This document shows positions 22,969 through 34,300 of a DNA stretch of 64,000 bases, piece after piece. The first letter of the stretch is position 1. Each line of letters begins with the position of its first letter. A program made the translations under genes and the position numbers. The notes below the pieces were generated by a model. That model saw only the letters and a program-made list of their open reading frames with translations. It searched no databases and had not been told where the DNA came from. The stretch comes from Mycobacteroides immunogenum (GTDB lineage: Bacteria > Actinomycetota > Actinomycetes > Mycobacteriales > Mycobacteriaceae). Location: contig NZ_CP011530.1 in assembly GCF_001605725.1 (NCBI RefSeq), positions 3,844,001 through 3,908,000 on the forward strand, written 5' to 3'.

Positions 22969-24726
22969 CTAACTGAGGACCAAGGCCAGCGCACCCCAGT
23001 TGGTGGAGGTGTTGGCCAGCTTGAATGTTGTTGATTCCAGGGCGATGTTGATCGACCAGAACACTTGGCCCGCTGAGGAAACAACCAGCGTTGTGCCGCC
23101 CTCGATGCCCGTGGGGGCAGCCGAGCTGGCCAGTATTTGCAGGATCATCTGCCCGGCCGAGCAGGTGACGGCCTGTGTGGGTTGCGAGCTGGTGCCCGAT
23201 GTTTTGGTGACGGTTCCCGACGGGCTGGTGACACCGGAGACCGCGACGCCGCCGCTGCGGCTCCATCCGCTACCGGATGTCACAACGGAAACCGTCTTGA
23301 GGCCAGCTGAACTCATCGCCGCCGCGCTGCGGTAGATCTTGATGTACGCCGCCCCCGAGCCCGACGACCATGGCGCGGTGTCGATGAGCGTCATCGCCGA
23401 ACCGTCACAGGTCACCGACGACGGGTCGCCGGCACGGTCCTGAATCACCGGAACATAGACGTATTCTCCGGCGGCGGCGTAGATATCGAATGTTGTTGTC
23501 GTGGCGCCCAATACGCTGGTGGAGCCGTAGCTGTAACCGGCGCGCACCCCACCCGGTGCGCTGGTGCGCAGCGGCACCGCGATCGAGGCCCAGGCACGGG
23601 AGCTGCTCAACGTGCCGGTGAACGCCGTGGAAGCGTCCGAGTCTCGGATCGACTGAATGCAGAATCCCGCGTTATCGAGGTAGCGGCTCACACCACCTGT
23701 CAAGCTCGACAGGGTGGCGCCGGCGTCCCCGGTCGTGATGGCTTGCACCGTGCGGCTGTTGGTCGGGACCGCCACCGAATGCGAGAACGATGTCCCAGTA
23801 CCAGCGGCCGCGGTGGCGGGGTCGAACCCGGCCGCGCCCGAATATGACACCGCGACCGCTTGGCCCCACGGTGCCGGGCTGGTACCGCGGGTGATGTTGA
23901 CGGTTGCGCTACCCGCCGACACGCCCCGGATGATGTAGGCCGCGATGACAACACCGCCGGAAAGCTCTTGCCCTGCGCAGATCATCGGCAGATTGCTCGG
24001 CCCGTACGTTGCCTTGTAGAAGTCGGTGGCACCCGAGGATGCCCCGAGCATGGCGAATACGAGCACATCATCGCCCGCGTTCGGGCTGATGGTGCATGTC
24101 AGCGGTGTGCCGTTGTTTTCGCTGCCCACGCCCTGCGTGTTGTAGTAGATGGTCGCCGTTTGCGTGAGCGCCACCGCGCCGAACGCTTCACCCGAGGCGA
24201 TACCAGCCGGGGCGACGCCGACCGCGCCCCGGCCCGCTGCGGCTGTTCCGAACGCCTCGGCTGAGGCGATACCCGCGGCGGTCAAGGCCATGTTCACCTT
24301 CGGATTCCCGAAAGCCTCCGCAGACGCAATAGAACTCGGGGCTACACGTTGACCGACTGCTGCCAAGCCGATCGCCTCGGCCGATCCAATGCCGGCCGGC
24401 GCGATGGTGACCGGCCCCACCGCAACTGCGGGAGCACCGACCGATTCGGCCGACAGGATGCCCGCTGGGGAAACTCTGAGTCCGACCTGCGGTGACCCGA
24501 ATGCCTCCGCCGAGGCGATACCGCTGGCTACAACGTCCTGCGGGTAGGTGATCAGCTGCGTGCCGAACACTTCCGCCGACGGGATCCCGGAAGGCCGCAA
24601 CGTCAAGGGGCCTCGGTCCACTTCGGGCACCCCGAACGCTTCACCCGAGGCGATACCAGGCACCGATGCCCGGAACCGGCCGTACCATTTGCCGCCCGTG
24701 CGCGTCGCCACTGGAGTTGTCATCAC
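22969..24726 (-). CDS. Minor tail protein with eight AGIASAEAFG-type repeats
   Basis: 585 residues. Residues 20-190 hold eight copies of a unit close to AGIASAEAFGxPxV, spaced about 20-27 residues. The rest is beta-rich with Ser/Thr/Gly repeats (SYGSTSVLGATTTTFDIYA) typical of tail-fibre-like minor tail proteins. GTG 24726 gives GTGA overlap; ATG 24723 is the alternative start. Probably involved in host recognition. Confidence 0.75.
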   Translation of the reverse strand: MMTTPVATRTGGKWYGRFRASVPGIASGEAFGVPEVDRGPLTLRPSGIPSAEVFGTQLITYPQDVVASGIASAEAFGSPQVGLRVSPAGILSAESVGAPAVAVGPVTIAPAGIGSAEAIGLAAVGQRVAPSSIASAEAFGNPKVNMALTAAGIASAEAFGTAAAGRGAVGVAPAGIASGEAFGAVALTQTATIYYNTQGVGSENNGTPLTCTISPNAGDDVLVFAMLGASSGATDFYKATYGPSNLPMICAGQELSGGVVIAAYIIRGVSAGSATVNITRGTSPAPWGQAVAVSYSGAAGFDPATAAAGTGTSFSHSVAVPTNSRTVQAITTGDAGATLSSLTGGVSRYLDNAGFCIQSIRDSDASTAFTGTLSSSRAWASIAVPLRTSAPGGVRAGYSYGSTSVLGATTTTFDIYAAAGEYVYVPVIQDRAGDPSSVTCDGSAMTLIDTAPWSSGSGAAYIKIYRSAAAMSSAGLKTVSVVTSGSGWSRSGGVAVSGVTSPSGTVTKTSGTSSQPTQAVTCSAGQMILQILASSAAPTGIEGGTTLVVSSAGQVFWSINIALESTTFKLANTSTNWGALALVLS

Positions 24727-26849
24727 GCCGTCCTTATCGCGCAGAACCCGGCGCCACCCGGACGCCCCGCGTTGGCGTTGCCAACGAAGCCGCCACCGCC
24801 TCCGCCGCCGCCACCGCCGGGGCTGTTGCCATTGGCGTCTTGTTCTGCAGCCAGGCCACCAACGAACAGGCGGCCAAAGAAGGGGTAGTTCACTTGCGCT
24901 TGACCGACGGGGTCGCGGTTGAAGAACCCGCCGTAGGCCAGGCGCCCGCCCGCACCGCCGGGGATGTTCAACAGGACAGTGCCCGGCGCGGTTGATAGGC
25001 GCACGATCAGGGCTTCACCTGGGCTGCCGTTGGTTTCACGGCTCGGCGAGCCCGCGCCCGGCGCTGGAACGTACACATCGAGTCCCGGTACATCCCACGG
25101 GATTCCCACACCACGCTCAAGGCTCAGTGCCGACCAGGTGCCGCGCCGTCCGCCCTCGCCGGGCTTGTTGAAGCCGCCGTCGCCGCCACCACCACCGCCA
25201 CCGGCACTGCTACCGGCGATGTAGACGAACCTCGAATCGGTGCCGAACAGGTAGGTGTACCAGCCCGGCGCGGTGTAGTCCGTCCACGGCGAATCGAGCA
25301 GCGTTTCACCGAGCGCACCCCACGCCGGTGCGGACTCGGACCGCACGATAGCCCCCGAGATCGTCGCCGGAAGCCCTGTCCCCGTGTTGTTCTTCTCGGT
25401 GATGTAGGTCGGCACCGGCTGCACCACCTCGGTCACCTGCAGCAGCGATGGCGTGGTGAACATCTGCCCAGCGGTGCCGCCAACCTGGCGTACGGCGATG
25501 AACACCGTTTCACCGCGGCCGACCGCCACCCCGCCGGGGATTGCGAATGTCTGCACTTTCGACGCGGTCAGCGCAGACTTCTTGTCGCCGAGATCCACTG
25601 TGCGAGTCAGTGTTCCGTCGTACTCGATCTTGTACACGCCGACATACAGGTTGGTCATCGCGTTGCCGACCAGCCCGAACTTGAGCGCCTTGTACACCCG
25701 GTCGGTGTCCGGTGTGATCGGAATGTAGGTGATGTCCCCCAAAGCCGGGGTGAACATTGTTTGCGCCATGGCAATCGCGAACGACACGTCGTCGTGGGTT
25801 CCAGTGGAAACCCACCGCGGGCTGCGGCGGGGCCGGATCACCATCGACGAGGCGAACTGTGCCGCAGCGTTCGCATCGCTGGCGACCGCCGTAACATGTG
25901 CCGAAGCGGTTTTCACATCATCGGGGGTCTTGCCGGTGGCGTTGGCGCCAAAAACCCCGTTCCAGAACGCGTCCCAAGTCTTCTGTACATCCTCGGCGAA
26001 GTCCTGCCCGCCCTCGACCAGGCTTTTCAGTAAGTCCGGAGGGATCTTGTTCGTCTTGTGCGGGGTCACATTCGAGAACCACACGTCCCCGGACAGGGCG
26101 CCCGAATCAAGCTCGATCAGCGCCGCAGCCCGTGCTACCCCAGTCGGCACGATCCAATCCGTGGTGGGGATCCCTTGCCATGATGAGGACGGTGTCGACG
26201 GCTGAATCTGTCCTCGGATCACATCAGGCAGCACATTGCCGGCCGCGTCCCACACCGCGAACCCGACCTTGATCGGATTCGAACCTGGTGTCGCGGTGAG
26301 GCCCGACCAGCGTGTGCCTGCGGGCAGTTTCACGACGTTACCGGGTACGACGTCGAAGATTTCGCCGCGCACCGACTGCTGTGTGCCGTTGGCTGTCACC
26401 TTGCCGGCGCCGCCGGATTCCCAGCCAGCGGCGCCCGGATCCCACTGCATGAAGGGGTTTCCGGCGATGCTGTCCGCGGTCAGGAATTCCCCGGCCCCGC
26501 GCGTCAAATCCTCGACGACATCGGCGATCCACGACGACGGCAGCAGGCCATTGAACCCGAGCGCATTACCGGCCAACTCAACGATCTTGGCCAAGATCGC
26601 GCCGGGGTTGCCAAGGTCAATCCCATCGAGCGCGCTTTTCAGTTCGTCAAGATCAAGACCGGTGAATTCGTGGATGACATCGACGATGTCGTCGAGCGCC
26701 CCGGAGATCGCGTCACGTATCTTGTCACCGGCTTGCTTGGCTGTGTCTGCGAGCGCCGATTCGTAGTCCAATTGCGAGCGCAGTGGATTATTAAGGGAGG
26801 CGGCACCGGCGCCCCGCTTCTCTGGGAATTTGTCGATACTGCGAGGCAT
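24723..26849 (-). CDS. Minor tail protein with glycine-rich C-terminus
   Basis: 708 residues. N-terminal helical region (ADTAKQAGDKIRDAISGALD), a central beta-rich domain, and a C-terminal 200 residues with long Gly runs (around 535 and 685) ending in PGGAGFCAIRTA. Gly-rich domains of this kind are found in mycobacteriophage minor tail proteins and likely fold as polyglycine-II-type receptor-binding tips. Confidence 0.75.
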   Translation of the reverse strand: MPRSIDKFPEKRGAGAASLNNPLRSQLDYESALADTAKQAGDKIRDAISGALDDIVDVIHEFTGLDLDELKSALDGIDLGNPGAILAKIVELAGNALGFNGLLPSSWIADVVEDLTRGAGEFLTADSIAGNPFMQWDPGAAGWESGGAGKVTANGTQQSVRGEIFDVVPGNVVKLPAGTRWSGLTATPGSNPIKVGFAVWDAAGNVLPDVIRGQIQPSTPSSSWQGIPTTDWIVPTGVARAAALIELDSGALSGDVWFSNVTPHKTNKIPPDLLKSLVEGGQDFAEDVQKTWDAFWNGVFGANATGKTPDDVKTASAHVTAVASDANAAAQFASSMVIRPRRSPRWVSTGTHDDVSFAIAMAQTMFTPALGDITYIPITPDTDRVYKALKFGLVGNAMTNLYVGVYKIEYDGTLTRTVDLGDKKSALTASKVQTFAIPGGVAVGRGETVFIAVRQVGGTAGQMFTTPSLLQVTEVVQPVPTYITEKNNTGTGLPATISGAIVRSESAPAWGALGETLLDSPWTDYTAPGWYTYLFGTDSRFVYIAGSSAGGGGGGGDGGFNKPGEGGRRGTWSALSLERGVGIPWDVPGLDVYVPAPGAGSPSRETNGSPGEALIVRLSTAPGTVLLNIPGGAGGRLAYGGFFNRDPVGQAQVNYPFFGRLFVGGLAAEQDANGNSPGGGGGGGGGGFVGNANAGRPGGAGFCAIRTA

Positions 26850-27955
26850 CAGCTCACCGGAAACAGCGTCAGCGACAGGTGCGCACCGGGGGTGGAAAAC
26901 ACGACCGAGCCGCTTCCGCCGATCCGGTACAGCAGCACGTAATAGACCATGGACGTGTTGGCCGGCACGCGGCCTTCACCCGAGTCCGGGGCTATGGCTC
27001 GGGCAGGATGACCGGTATCGGACCACTGTTCGCGGATGTGCGCGATCGTTTCGGCGTCCAGGGTGCTCGGGTCGTACAGGGCACGTGCACACAGGGTTCC
27101 GGTTTCCGGCGCACTCGTCGACCCTTGCGGCAGTGCTCGGACCTGCACTTCGATTTGGGCGCTGTTGAACAGGCCGCTGCGCTTCCACCGAATGTGCCCG
27201 TCGAAGTCGGGGTAGTACGGCAGCGGTTGCCCCGGAACGATGATCGTGGCAATGATGTTCCAGGTTGATCCGTACGTGCCGCCGGTGAACGACTGCTCGG
27301 GGACGCTCAGTTTTTTGGCGGTGCCCACTGGACTGCCGCCGCGTATCCCGCCCGCCCCGCCGGCCAGGGTCGAGTCATAGATCAGGGACTGGCCGTCCTC
27401 GATGGGGCCGACGAAATCTTCGGCTTCCAGGATTTTCGCGTTGTCACCCTTGGGTCCGGGGATGAGCGGGATGTCGATCGCGAATGTCGGTTCAAGCGTG
27501 GTGCCGCCTGCCGTGACATTCAGATTCAGGGGGTAGGTGATACCGCCTGAGGGCTGCGCAACCCCGCGCGCAGTCATGTGCAGGTTGGGCGTGGGTCCGG
27601 GCGGTCCGGGGATGGCGCCCAAGATGATCCGCCAGCCGTTGCCGTCCCAGACGTGCCAATAGCCTGCGATGTACCAGGCCATTCCGGTATCGGCGTCTCC
27701 GAGGTCGTCGGGCAGATCGACGGGCAGGTTTATTGTCGAGCCCCATTGCGGTCGCCAGAACGGCGACATGTCGCCGCGGTCGCCTTTCTCTCCCTTGATG
27801 GCGTCCAAGACGATGTTGTCTTCGCCGGGCATCAGAGTGAATGTGCCGACGATCGTTTGCGGGTCTCCGGGGTTGCGGGGTGCCGCGTAGAACAGGGTTC
27901 GGATTACCCTTTCGCCCAGGAAGATTGGTTCGGTGGGGATGATTGCGGACGTCAC
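26849..27955 (-). CDS. Minor tail protein with short collagen-like segments
   Basis: 368 residues. GEKGDRGD near residue 55 and IPGPPGPTP near residue 115 are short Gly-x-y stretches. The remainder is beta-rich with a carbohydrate-binding style C-terminus (GGSGSVVFSTPGAHLSLTLF). Between the upstream DUF2744-like gene and the Gly-rich tail protein, consistent with a baseplate or fibre component. Confidence 0.7.
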   Translation of the reverse strand: MTSAIIPTEPIFLGERVIRTLFYAAPRNPGDPQTIVGTFTLMPGEDNIVLDAIKGEKGDRGDMSPFWRPQWGSTINLPVDLPDDLGDADTGMAWYIAGYWHVWDGNGWRIILGAIPGPPGPTPNLHMTARGVAQPSGGITYPLNLNVTAGGTTLEPTFAIDIPLIPGPKGDNAKILEAEDFVGPIEDGQSLIYDSTLAGGAGGIRGGSPVGTAKKLSVPEQSFTGGTYGSTWNIIATIIVPGQPLPYYPDFDGHIRWKRSGLFNSAQIEVQVRALPQGSTSAPETGTLCARALYDPSTLDAETIAHIREQWSDTGHPARAIAPDSGEGRVPANTSMVYYVLLYRIGGSGSVVFSTPGAHLSLTLFPVS

Positions 27956-28506
27956 GATGTGCCCTCCTTGGTGTCGTCGCTGTCTTCAACGTTTTCGTTG
28001 TCGGTGGCGCGCAGGCGCGCTGAGTACTCGTCGCGCTCATCGGTTGGTACTTCGGCGTGGCCGCGGTTGTAGGCCCGTTGGCCTTTGCGTTTCACCATCT
28101 CGACGAGTGCCTCGCGCACGTCCGGGTCCAGCTCGTCAATTTCACGGGCGCGTGCACGTGCCTCGCGGCGCGCGTCGCGGCTTCGGTCGCGTGGGGTGTC
28201 TTCCTTTTTCACCACCCATTCGACGGCGTCGACCAGTCGCCCGCTCTGGTCGGGCAGGCGGCGCGCCCGGATGAACGCCTTGTCTTCGTCGACGTCGGCG
28301 CCGGCCAGCGCGCCGTGAAACATCAGCAGCTGCAGGTGGTCTTCCGGCATTCCCAGGCCCCATCCGTTCGGGCCGACCGCATCGCGGAACGCCTCGCACA
28401 GCCGGTCTTGCTTCGCGAAAATCTCGTCAAGCTCAGATTTCGTGAACTTTCGGTCGTACGGAAATTTCGGGAACACCTTGTCTTGCTGCCGGTTTCGTCT
28501 GCTCAT
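27952..28506 (-). CDS. Hypothetical tail-region protein (DUF2744-like)
   Basis: 184 residues: FPYDRKFTKSELDEIFAKQD then GPNGWGLGMPEDHLQLLMFH, and a charged Arg/Glu C-terminal region. This matches the pattern I associate with the mycobacteriophage DUF2744 family, but the name is tentative. It overlaps both minor tail genes, so it belongs to the tail operon; its role is unknown. Confidence 0.6.
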   Translation of the reverse strand: MSRRNRQQDKVFPKFPYDRKFTKSELDEIFAKQDRLCEAFRDAVGPNGWGLGMPEDHLQLLMFHGALAGADVDEDKAFIRARRLPDQSGRLVDAVEWVVKKEDTPRDRSRDARREARARAREIDELDPDVREALVEMVKRKGQRAYNRGHAEVPTDERDEYSARLRATDNENVEDSDDTKEGTS

Positions 28507-30224
28507 CAGAACAAATCCCCGCTTCCTGCCAGTAGTGCCGCGAAGTTCGCGACGTTGCCGATGGTGCGGAAACCGCGGGCGACGGGGTCTTCGTCGCGGG
28601 AGTCGTCGCCGAACGAAACCGTGGGCCGTCCCGCGGTCGTGCGGTCACCTTCGCCCTTGATGGCCATGATTTGATCGGTGTAGACGACGCCCCGGATTTC
28701 CGCTGACACGCGGTCGCCGAGCCAAAAGTCTTCGCCGAGGATGTAGGGCTGCCCGTCGCCGACGTCGAACTTCATCGACCGGTATGCCTTCATTTCGAAA
28801 TCGCCTGCGGCGAGTTCTTGAATGGCGTTGATGACGTACGCGGTGCCGCCCGGATTCTTGAAATACTCGCGGAACGCGTAGCTTCCGGCCTTCGCGGACC
28901 GCAACGGGTTGACGTACCGCATGAACGCCAGGAACACGTCGTCGAGCTGGCCTTGGTACAGGTTGTCCAGACCTTCGACGCCGGCAGCTTCGACGCCCAT
29001 GATCACTTGGGCCAGTTGCGATATGCCGTACCGGATCGCGAATGTTATTGCCTGGTTAACCCATTGAGGGCTCTTGCCGCCGACGATGATGTCTGTGGCG
29101 CGCGACTTGTAGATCCGCAGCTTGCGGCGCCGGATGTTGCCGAACCCGATATCGCGGTATACGAATGGCGGCGGCTTGGGTGAAACCAGCAGCAGTTTCC
29201 GGAAGAACGGGTCGACCTCGCCGTCATGGTCCGCGTCGATCGGGATCAGGGTTTCGGTGATCAGGTCGTCGAGGGTGGCCGCGAACAGGTTGATTGCGCC
29301 GTCGAGCATGGTGCCGGTCGGGCCGGTCACGCCCGACTTGTCTTCGAACGACAGAATCACGCAGGCACGGGTCGGCTTGAGGATCTCGGCGAGTTCGGGG
29401 CCGAACATCGTGTACGGCGCCGGGTCGCCGGGCAGCCACGTGTAGGCGCGGCAGATCACGCCGGCGTCCTTCATGACCGGCGACAGGACGGTGTGCGCGT
29501 CCTTCCAGCGTGAACCGATTGTGCACCAACGCGATTGGTCGAACAGCCCAGCCACAGGCATGATCTGCACGGGCCAATTGAGCGGTGAGAGGTTTTGCAG
29601 CCATGTTTCCGGGGCGAAGATGTTGCGCGGTACCGGGAAGAATCCGTTGAGCGTGAACAGTCGAATGCAGTTGAAGAACATCGCTGTTGCGCAGGTGGTG
29701 ACCGTGGGGCCACCCCACAGGAACATCTTGGGCAGCTGTACCTCCATGGGAAATATGGGGTTTGCCGCGAGGTAGATTCCCTTGAGGTGGCGTCGATTTG
29801 AGATGCACTTGAGGGTGGTGACGGCAGCCTTTCCGGCTTCTTCGTCGTCCTCGATGACCATGACCTTGCCGCCCCAGCGGGTCCGGAAGTCGTGCGGCTT
29901 GTCCGGGTCGGGGTCGATCGTGAGGTGAATGTCTTCGTCGTCACCGATTTGGTAGGTGATGATTTCCCGTAGCCAGTCGTTGGCCTTGCCGGAGAACGTG
30001 ATGTTGGCTTCACCGTCTTCGGTGGCCAGTTCTTCCCAATCCCATTTGTCGAGGTTTTCGACGCGGGCAATGAACCTGAATTCCTTGTCCCACAGCCGAA
30101 CAAGGGGCGCCTTGGTGCGCCGGTTCATGTATGCCCAGCGGCGTTCTAGGAGATGCATCCGCAGCTCTGGTGTGAACTCGCCCGCCAGCGTCTTGGGGTC
30201 CAGGGTCAGTGTGGGCGCGGTCAT
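28506..30224 (-). CDS. Minor tail protein (phage Gp37-like)
   Basis: 572 residues from ATG 30224 (ATGA overlap with the upstream stop). WAYMNRRTKAPLVRLWDKEF, then a tail-hub-like N-terminal domain, a WLPGDPAPYTMFGPELAEIL segment and GVVYTDQIMAIKGEGDR near the end. It is the second gene after the tape measure, the usual location of the Gp37-like hub/baseplate protein of siphoviruses. Confidence 0.7.
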   Translation of the reverse strand: MTAPTLTLDPKTLAGEFTPELRMHLLERRWAYMNRRTKAPLVRLWDKEFRFIARVENLDKWDWEELATEDGEANITFSGKANDWLREIITYQIGDDEDIHLTIDPDPDKPHDFRTRWGGKVMVIEDDEEAGKAAVTTLKCISNRRHLKGIYLAANPIFPMEVQLPKMFLWGGPTVTTCATAMFFNCIRLFTLNGFFPVPRNIFAPETWLQNLSPLNWPVQIMPVAGLFDQSRWCTIGSRWKDAHTVLSPVMKDAGVICRAYTWLPGDPAPYTMFGPELAEILKPTRACVILSFEDKSGVTGPTGTMLDGAINLFAATLDDLITETLIPIDADHDGEVDPFFRKLLLVSPKPPPFVYRDIGFGNIRRRKLRIYKSRATDIIVGGKSPQWVNQAITFAIRYGISQLAQVIMGVEAAGVEGLDNLYQGQLDDVFLAFMRYVNPLRSAKAGSYAFREYFKNPGGTAYVINAIQELAAGDFEMKAYRSMKFDVGDGQPYILGEDFWLGDRVSAEIRGVVYTDQIMAIKGEGDRTTAGRPTVSFGDDSRDEDPVARGFRTIGNVANFAALLAGSGDLF

Positions 30225-31339
30225 GCGAGCGCGCTTTCGAAGCGTTGCGGCAGCTGGCACCAGATCTTGCCGCCAGGCTGGTTATGTGAGACCGGGATCG
30301 TTGCGACAGTGCGCGGCGGGATCGGAATCGAGAATCCTTGTCCCCGGAACCGTTGCAGCAGGGGCAGACCCGTGTCGCCGTACTCGCCGAGGATCCAGTT
30401 CAGCAGCTCACTATTCCGAATGAATTTCTTGAGCAGGTTGTCCGGCGGATCTTGGGCGGTGATCGCGATCCGGTGCGTCGGATCGGTGTCGATGATGCAG
30501 TGTTCGCCGGGATTGAGTTCGGGAACATCGATCATGTTCGCGTCGCGTGTGCGGGTGAACGTGCCCAGGATCTCGTCTATGAACGGGATCCCGAATAGCC
30601 GCGACAACTTCGGCCAGTCATCGAACGGGTTTTCCTGACCTGACACGATCGCGTTCGGGCCGTCGCCGAGCCGTATTTTTGACGGCGCGGTCTTCGACGC
30701 CTGCACGAAAAAGATCGGCCACGCCGGCTCGGTGGAGCGGTTCGCGATCCTGATGAATCCCAGGCTCGGCCCGCCGGGGGGACGCACGAACGGCGGCGGG
30801 GCGGTGTCGGGCCGGTGCCAGCGCGGTTCACCGTCGGCGGCGAGGATGATTTCGTGCAACGCGACTCGCTGCAGCGCGGGATCATCGGGGAGCGCGCATT
30901 TCGGCGCCTCCAACAGCTGCATCGGTATCCACAGCTGCCCGTGTCGTCGCGTGGTGACTGTGAAATATCCGGTGGCGTCGTTGCGGCAGCCGCGCCAGAA
31001 CCGGGCCTCGGTGTCGTACCAGCCCAGCGACGAATCGGACATCAAGCCCAACGTGAAGGAGATTTCGCGCCGGCCGTCGACTGTGCGCTCGAACCGCGGC
31101 GGGCCGTACGCCGGGGTGGTCCACACTCCCTCGAACGGGACGTGCACCATGCCGTCGATGGGGCCTGTGATGAACGCGCCCTCGCTGCCCGCCAGCTGCC
31201 CGGTGAGCGGCCAATACTGGCCGTCGGACCCGATCCATGCACACGACACCGCTTCGCCGCGTGCGGCTTCGGACAGCTTGGACCATGGCACGTTTCGGCG
31301 CGGTCCGATCAGCTCAGAACTTGTCACGATGTCACCCAC
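30221..31339 (-). CDS. Distal-tail-like minor tail protein
   Basis: 372 residues, GTG 31339, overlapping the tape-measure stop by eight bases. ISFTLGLMSDSSLGWYDTEA, FWRGCRND and RHGQLWIPMQLLEAPK are typical of actinobacteriophage distal tail (Dit-type) proteins that follow the tape measure. It probably forms the ring that links tail tube and baseplate. Confidence 0.7.
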   Translation of the reverse strand: MGDIVTSSELIGPRRNVPWSKLSEAARGEAVSCAWIGSDGQYWPLTGQLAGSEGAFITGPIDGMVHVPFEGVWTTPAYGPPRFERTVDGRREISFTLGLMSDSSLGWYDTEARFWRGCRNDATGYFTVTTRRHGQLWIPMQLLEAPKCALPDDPALQRVALHEIILAADGEPRWHRPDTAPPPFVRPPGGPSLGFIRIANRSTEPAWPIFFVQASKTAPSKIRLGDGPNAIVSGQENPFDDWPKLSRLFGIPFIDEILGTFTRTRDANMIDVPELNPGEHCIIDTDPTHRIAITAQDPPDNLLKKFIRNSELLNWILGEYGDTGLPLLQRFRGQGFSIPIPPRTVATIPVSHNQPGGKIWCQLPQRFESALA

Positions 31340-34300
31340 CCGCGCCGATGGGTTCGTGCGTCATCTGCCGTGGAGTGTTGAGCAGGACACGACGAGTCCG
31401 GTCGGCGATCGACCGCTCATCGCCTTGCGGGTTGTTGATGGTGACGTTCAGCGAGTTGTCGGTGTTGCCGGCGTTCCCGACGCCAGGCGGGTAGCCGGTA
31501 CCGACATGGGTGTTCGGGCCGGTGAATGATGGCAGCGTTGAGGAAACCTCGGGCACCATCCCGAACGGAAGGCCCGACGTGGCGCCTCCACCATCGAAGG
31601 TCGCGCCACCGAACGAACCACTGGGGCTGCCGAGCCCACCGCCGCCGCCAGCGCCGGCGAGTAGACCGCCCGCGAAGTTGGTGCCTTGCGGCGTGTACTT
31701 GATACCCAAGATGGCCTTGGCCAACTTCACGATGCCCAAGTCCTCGATGTTCGGGAAGACCGACCCGTCGAGGCCGAGCATTTCAGCGAACCCGCCGCCG
31801 ACGATCTTGCCTATGTCGCTCAGATCGTTATCGCCCTTGTTTTTCTTGGATTCCTTGGCAGCGGTGAACTTTCCGCGTTGTGCATCGGCGAGATCGGCTT
31901 GCGTGTCCTGCGCCTCGCGGCGCGCCTTGGCCGCATCCGCTTTCGCCTTGTCGAGCGCGTTATCTGCGGACAATTTCTGCGATTCCGAGGCATCGAAATC
32001 GAGTTCGCTTTTACGGGCCTCGGCGATCTTGACCTGTGCGTCAGCATCTTTGATGCGCTGCTGAGCGTCGGCGGCACGTTCTTCGGCTTCGCGGACCTGT
32101 TTCGGGTCGGGGTTGTAGTAGCCGGGTCGTCCATCTTCGTCGTATCCCGGTGTGCCGCGGCCTGTCTGGTATCCGGCGCCGAACACGCTTCCGCCGCTGC
32201 TGCGGCCACCGCCGCCGATCGAGGCTCCCCCACCGCCAACAGCACCGCCGCCAGAGGCAACGAGCGGCGCCGTCGGAAGACCCACGGCCTTGGCGGTCGC
32301 GTGGCGTCCGGACCCAAGTATCACGTGCAGGTGGTTCATGTGGTTCTGGTTGTCGTCCCCGCGGTCGCCCATCGGGGTACCGGTGGTGAACGATCCGCCG
32401 TACCCGTAGCTCTGTTGACGCCAAATGAAGCCGTTGAGATCCAGCGCGGATTGGTTCTTCACCAAGAATGCGGCGATCGAATCGCCGAGCGCTCTGCCCT
32501 GCGGGGTGTCGTAGTTTTCGATCATGATGTCGATCGCGTTGCCTGACGAGTGTTCCCCGAAACCGTCCTCGGCACGGCGCCCGTAGATGGTTTTCACCTG
32601 CGGGAATAGCTGCATAACAGTGGATCTCAAGTAGTCGGCGCCGGGGTTGAGTCCTTCGTGCAAGCCGCCTTGGTCGTAGCTGCGCATCATGCCCAGCCGC
32701 CGGCCGGTTTCCATCCAGATATCAATCGAGCGCTGACCACCACCTAGCGGTATGAATGCCTCTCCGCGCGTGGATGGTTCGGCCCACTGCACCAGGCCGG
32801 ACCTGCCTACCGGCCGTTGAATGAGCGCCTGACTCGGTAGCTTGCCGTCGGCGAACGATGCCACCGAATCCCACACATCGAAGATTCCGCCGCGTGCGCG
32901 CGCCGGAGGTGGCGGCAGGAACGGAATCCATGGCCCATCTGCTGTTGCGTTGCCGCCCATGAACGGTCCCGTAACTGGCGTAGGTCCGGGGTTCTGCAGC
33001 ATGTCGCGGAACTGATTCCATTTGCGCTCTGCCTCGGAGGTATCGGCGGTGATCGGCACCTCGGCGGGCTTGTCGTTCTCGATCGACTTACGCCACGTTT
33101 CGAGAATCTTTTTGCCCTGGTCGGTGTTCGCGGTAACCGTCACGGTGCCGTCAGGCAGGGTTTCGACCTGCACGCCGATATCAGCGAGCTTGCGGCGGAC
33201 CTCCGGTGTGTTCTCTGAGATCCGTATGGTCTTCCCGTCGGGGATGCTGGCAGTAACTTCGCCGAGGCGCGACGTGAATTCAGCTGCGGTCGCCATCTCA
33301 TCTGAGGTGGTCCGGATCTTGTCCCGCACCCGGAATAGACGTTGATTCAAGTCGTCGGCCGCATCGACAACCTTGTTCAGTCCCTGCCCCCACGCGAACG
33401 CGTCCTCGGCGGCGCGGCGCTGCTCGTCGGCTTTGTCGTGGCGCCCGAAGAAATCGTCGACAGCGGCCCCGGCCTTAAGGAGCGTTCCGACCACATTGCC
33501 GACACCGCCGACCAGCAGGGCCAGCGCACGAACCGCGCCCCCGACCATGCCGATAATGCTTTGCCCCAACGTAATAGCAAGATCAGCGGACGTACCGAAG
33601 AATCTGATGATTGCCGGTGCGTGCTGTTGCACCCAGTCTGAGAACTCCGTAAGGCTGACGTTGACGAACTCAAATAGGGTGGACGCCAATGGTTCCAACG
33701 CCGAAGCGGCATTGTTTTTGAAGATCTGCCACTTCTGTTCGAAATCGTCGGTGTCCGCGGCGGTGTCGTTGATCGATGACCCGGTCGATTCAAGTGCTGA
33801 TTGCAAGGTCTCCAGATCGAGCGCTCCGGACTTGATCGCGTCGAAGAACTGCACACCGCCCTTGGCACCGAAGATCTTGTTGGTGAGGTTCAGCGCCTCT
33901 GCATCGCGGCCAGCGTCGGTCAATGCCTTGATCTGGGAGACGGTTTGTCGCAACGCTTCCGGTCCGGTGACACCCTGCGTCTTAGCCAGCGTTCCCAGAC
34001 TCTTAGTCAGCGCCATGACCGCCTTGTCGGCGTCCAACCCGCGCTCGTCCAGCATGCCGATCAGTGCGGCGGACTGGCCGAAGGTGAACCCGAATTGCCG
34101 CAGCTGCGGGCCACCCTTGGTGACTGTGGACAGCAGTTCGTTGATGGGAATGCCGGTGCGCTGCCAGGCACCGAACAGCGAATCGAGCGTCGCTACCTGG
34201 TCTTTGCCTTCGACACCGAATGAACGGAACGCCCGGCCAAGTCCACGTACGTCGACCGCTTCACCAGTGAGCCGGCCGAGGTTGGCGACCGACTTGGATA

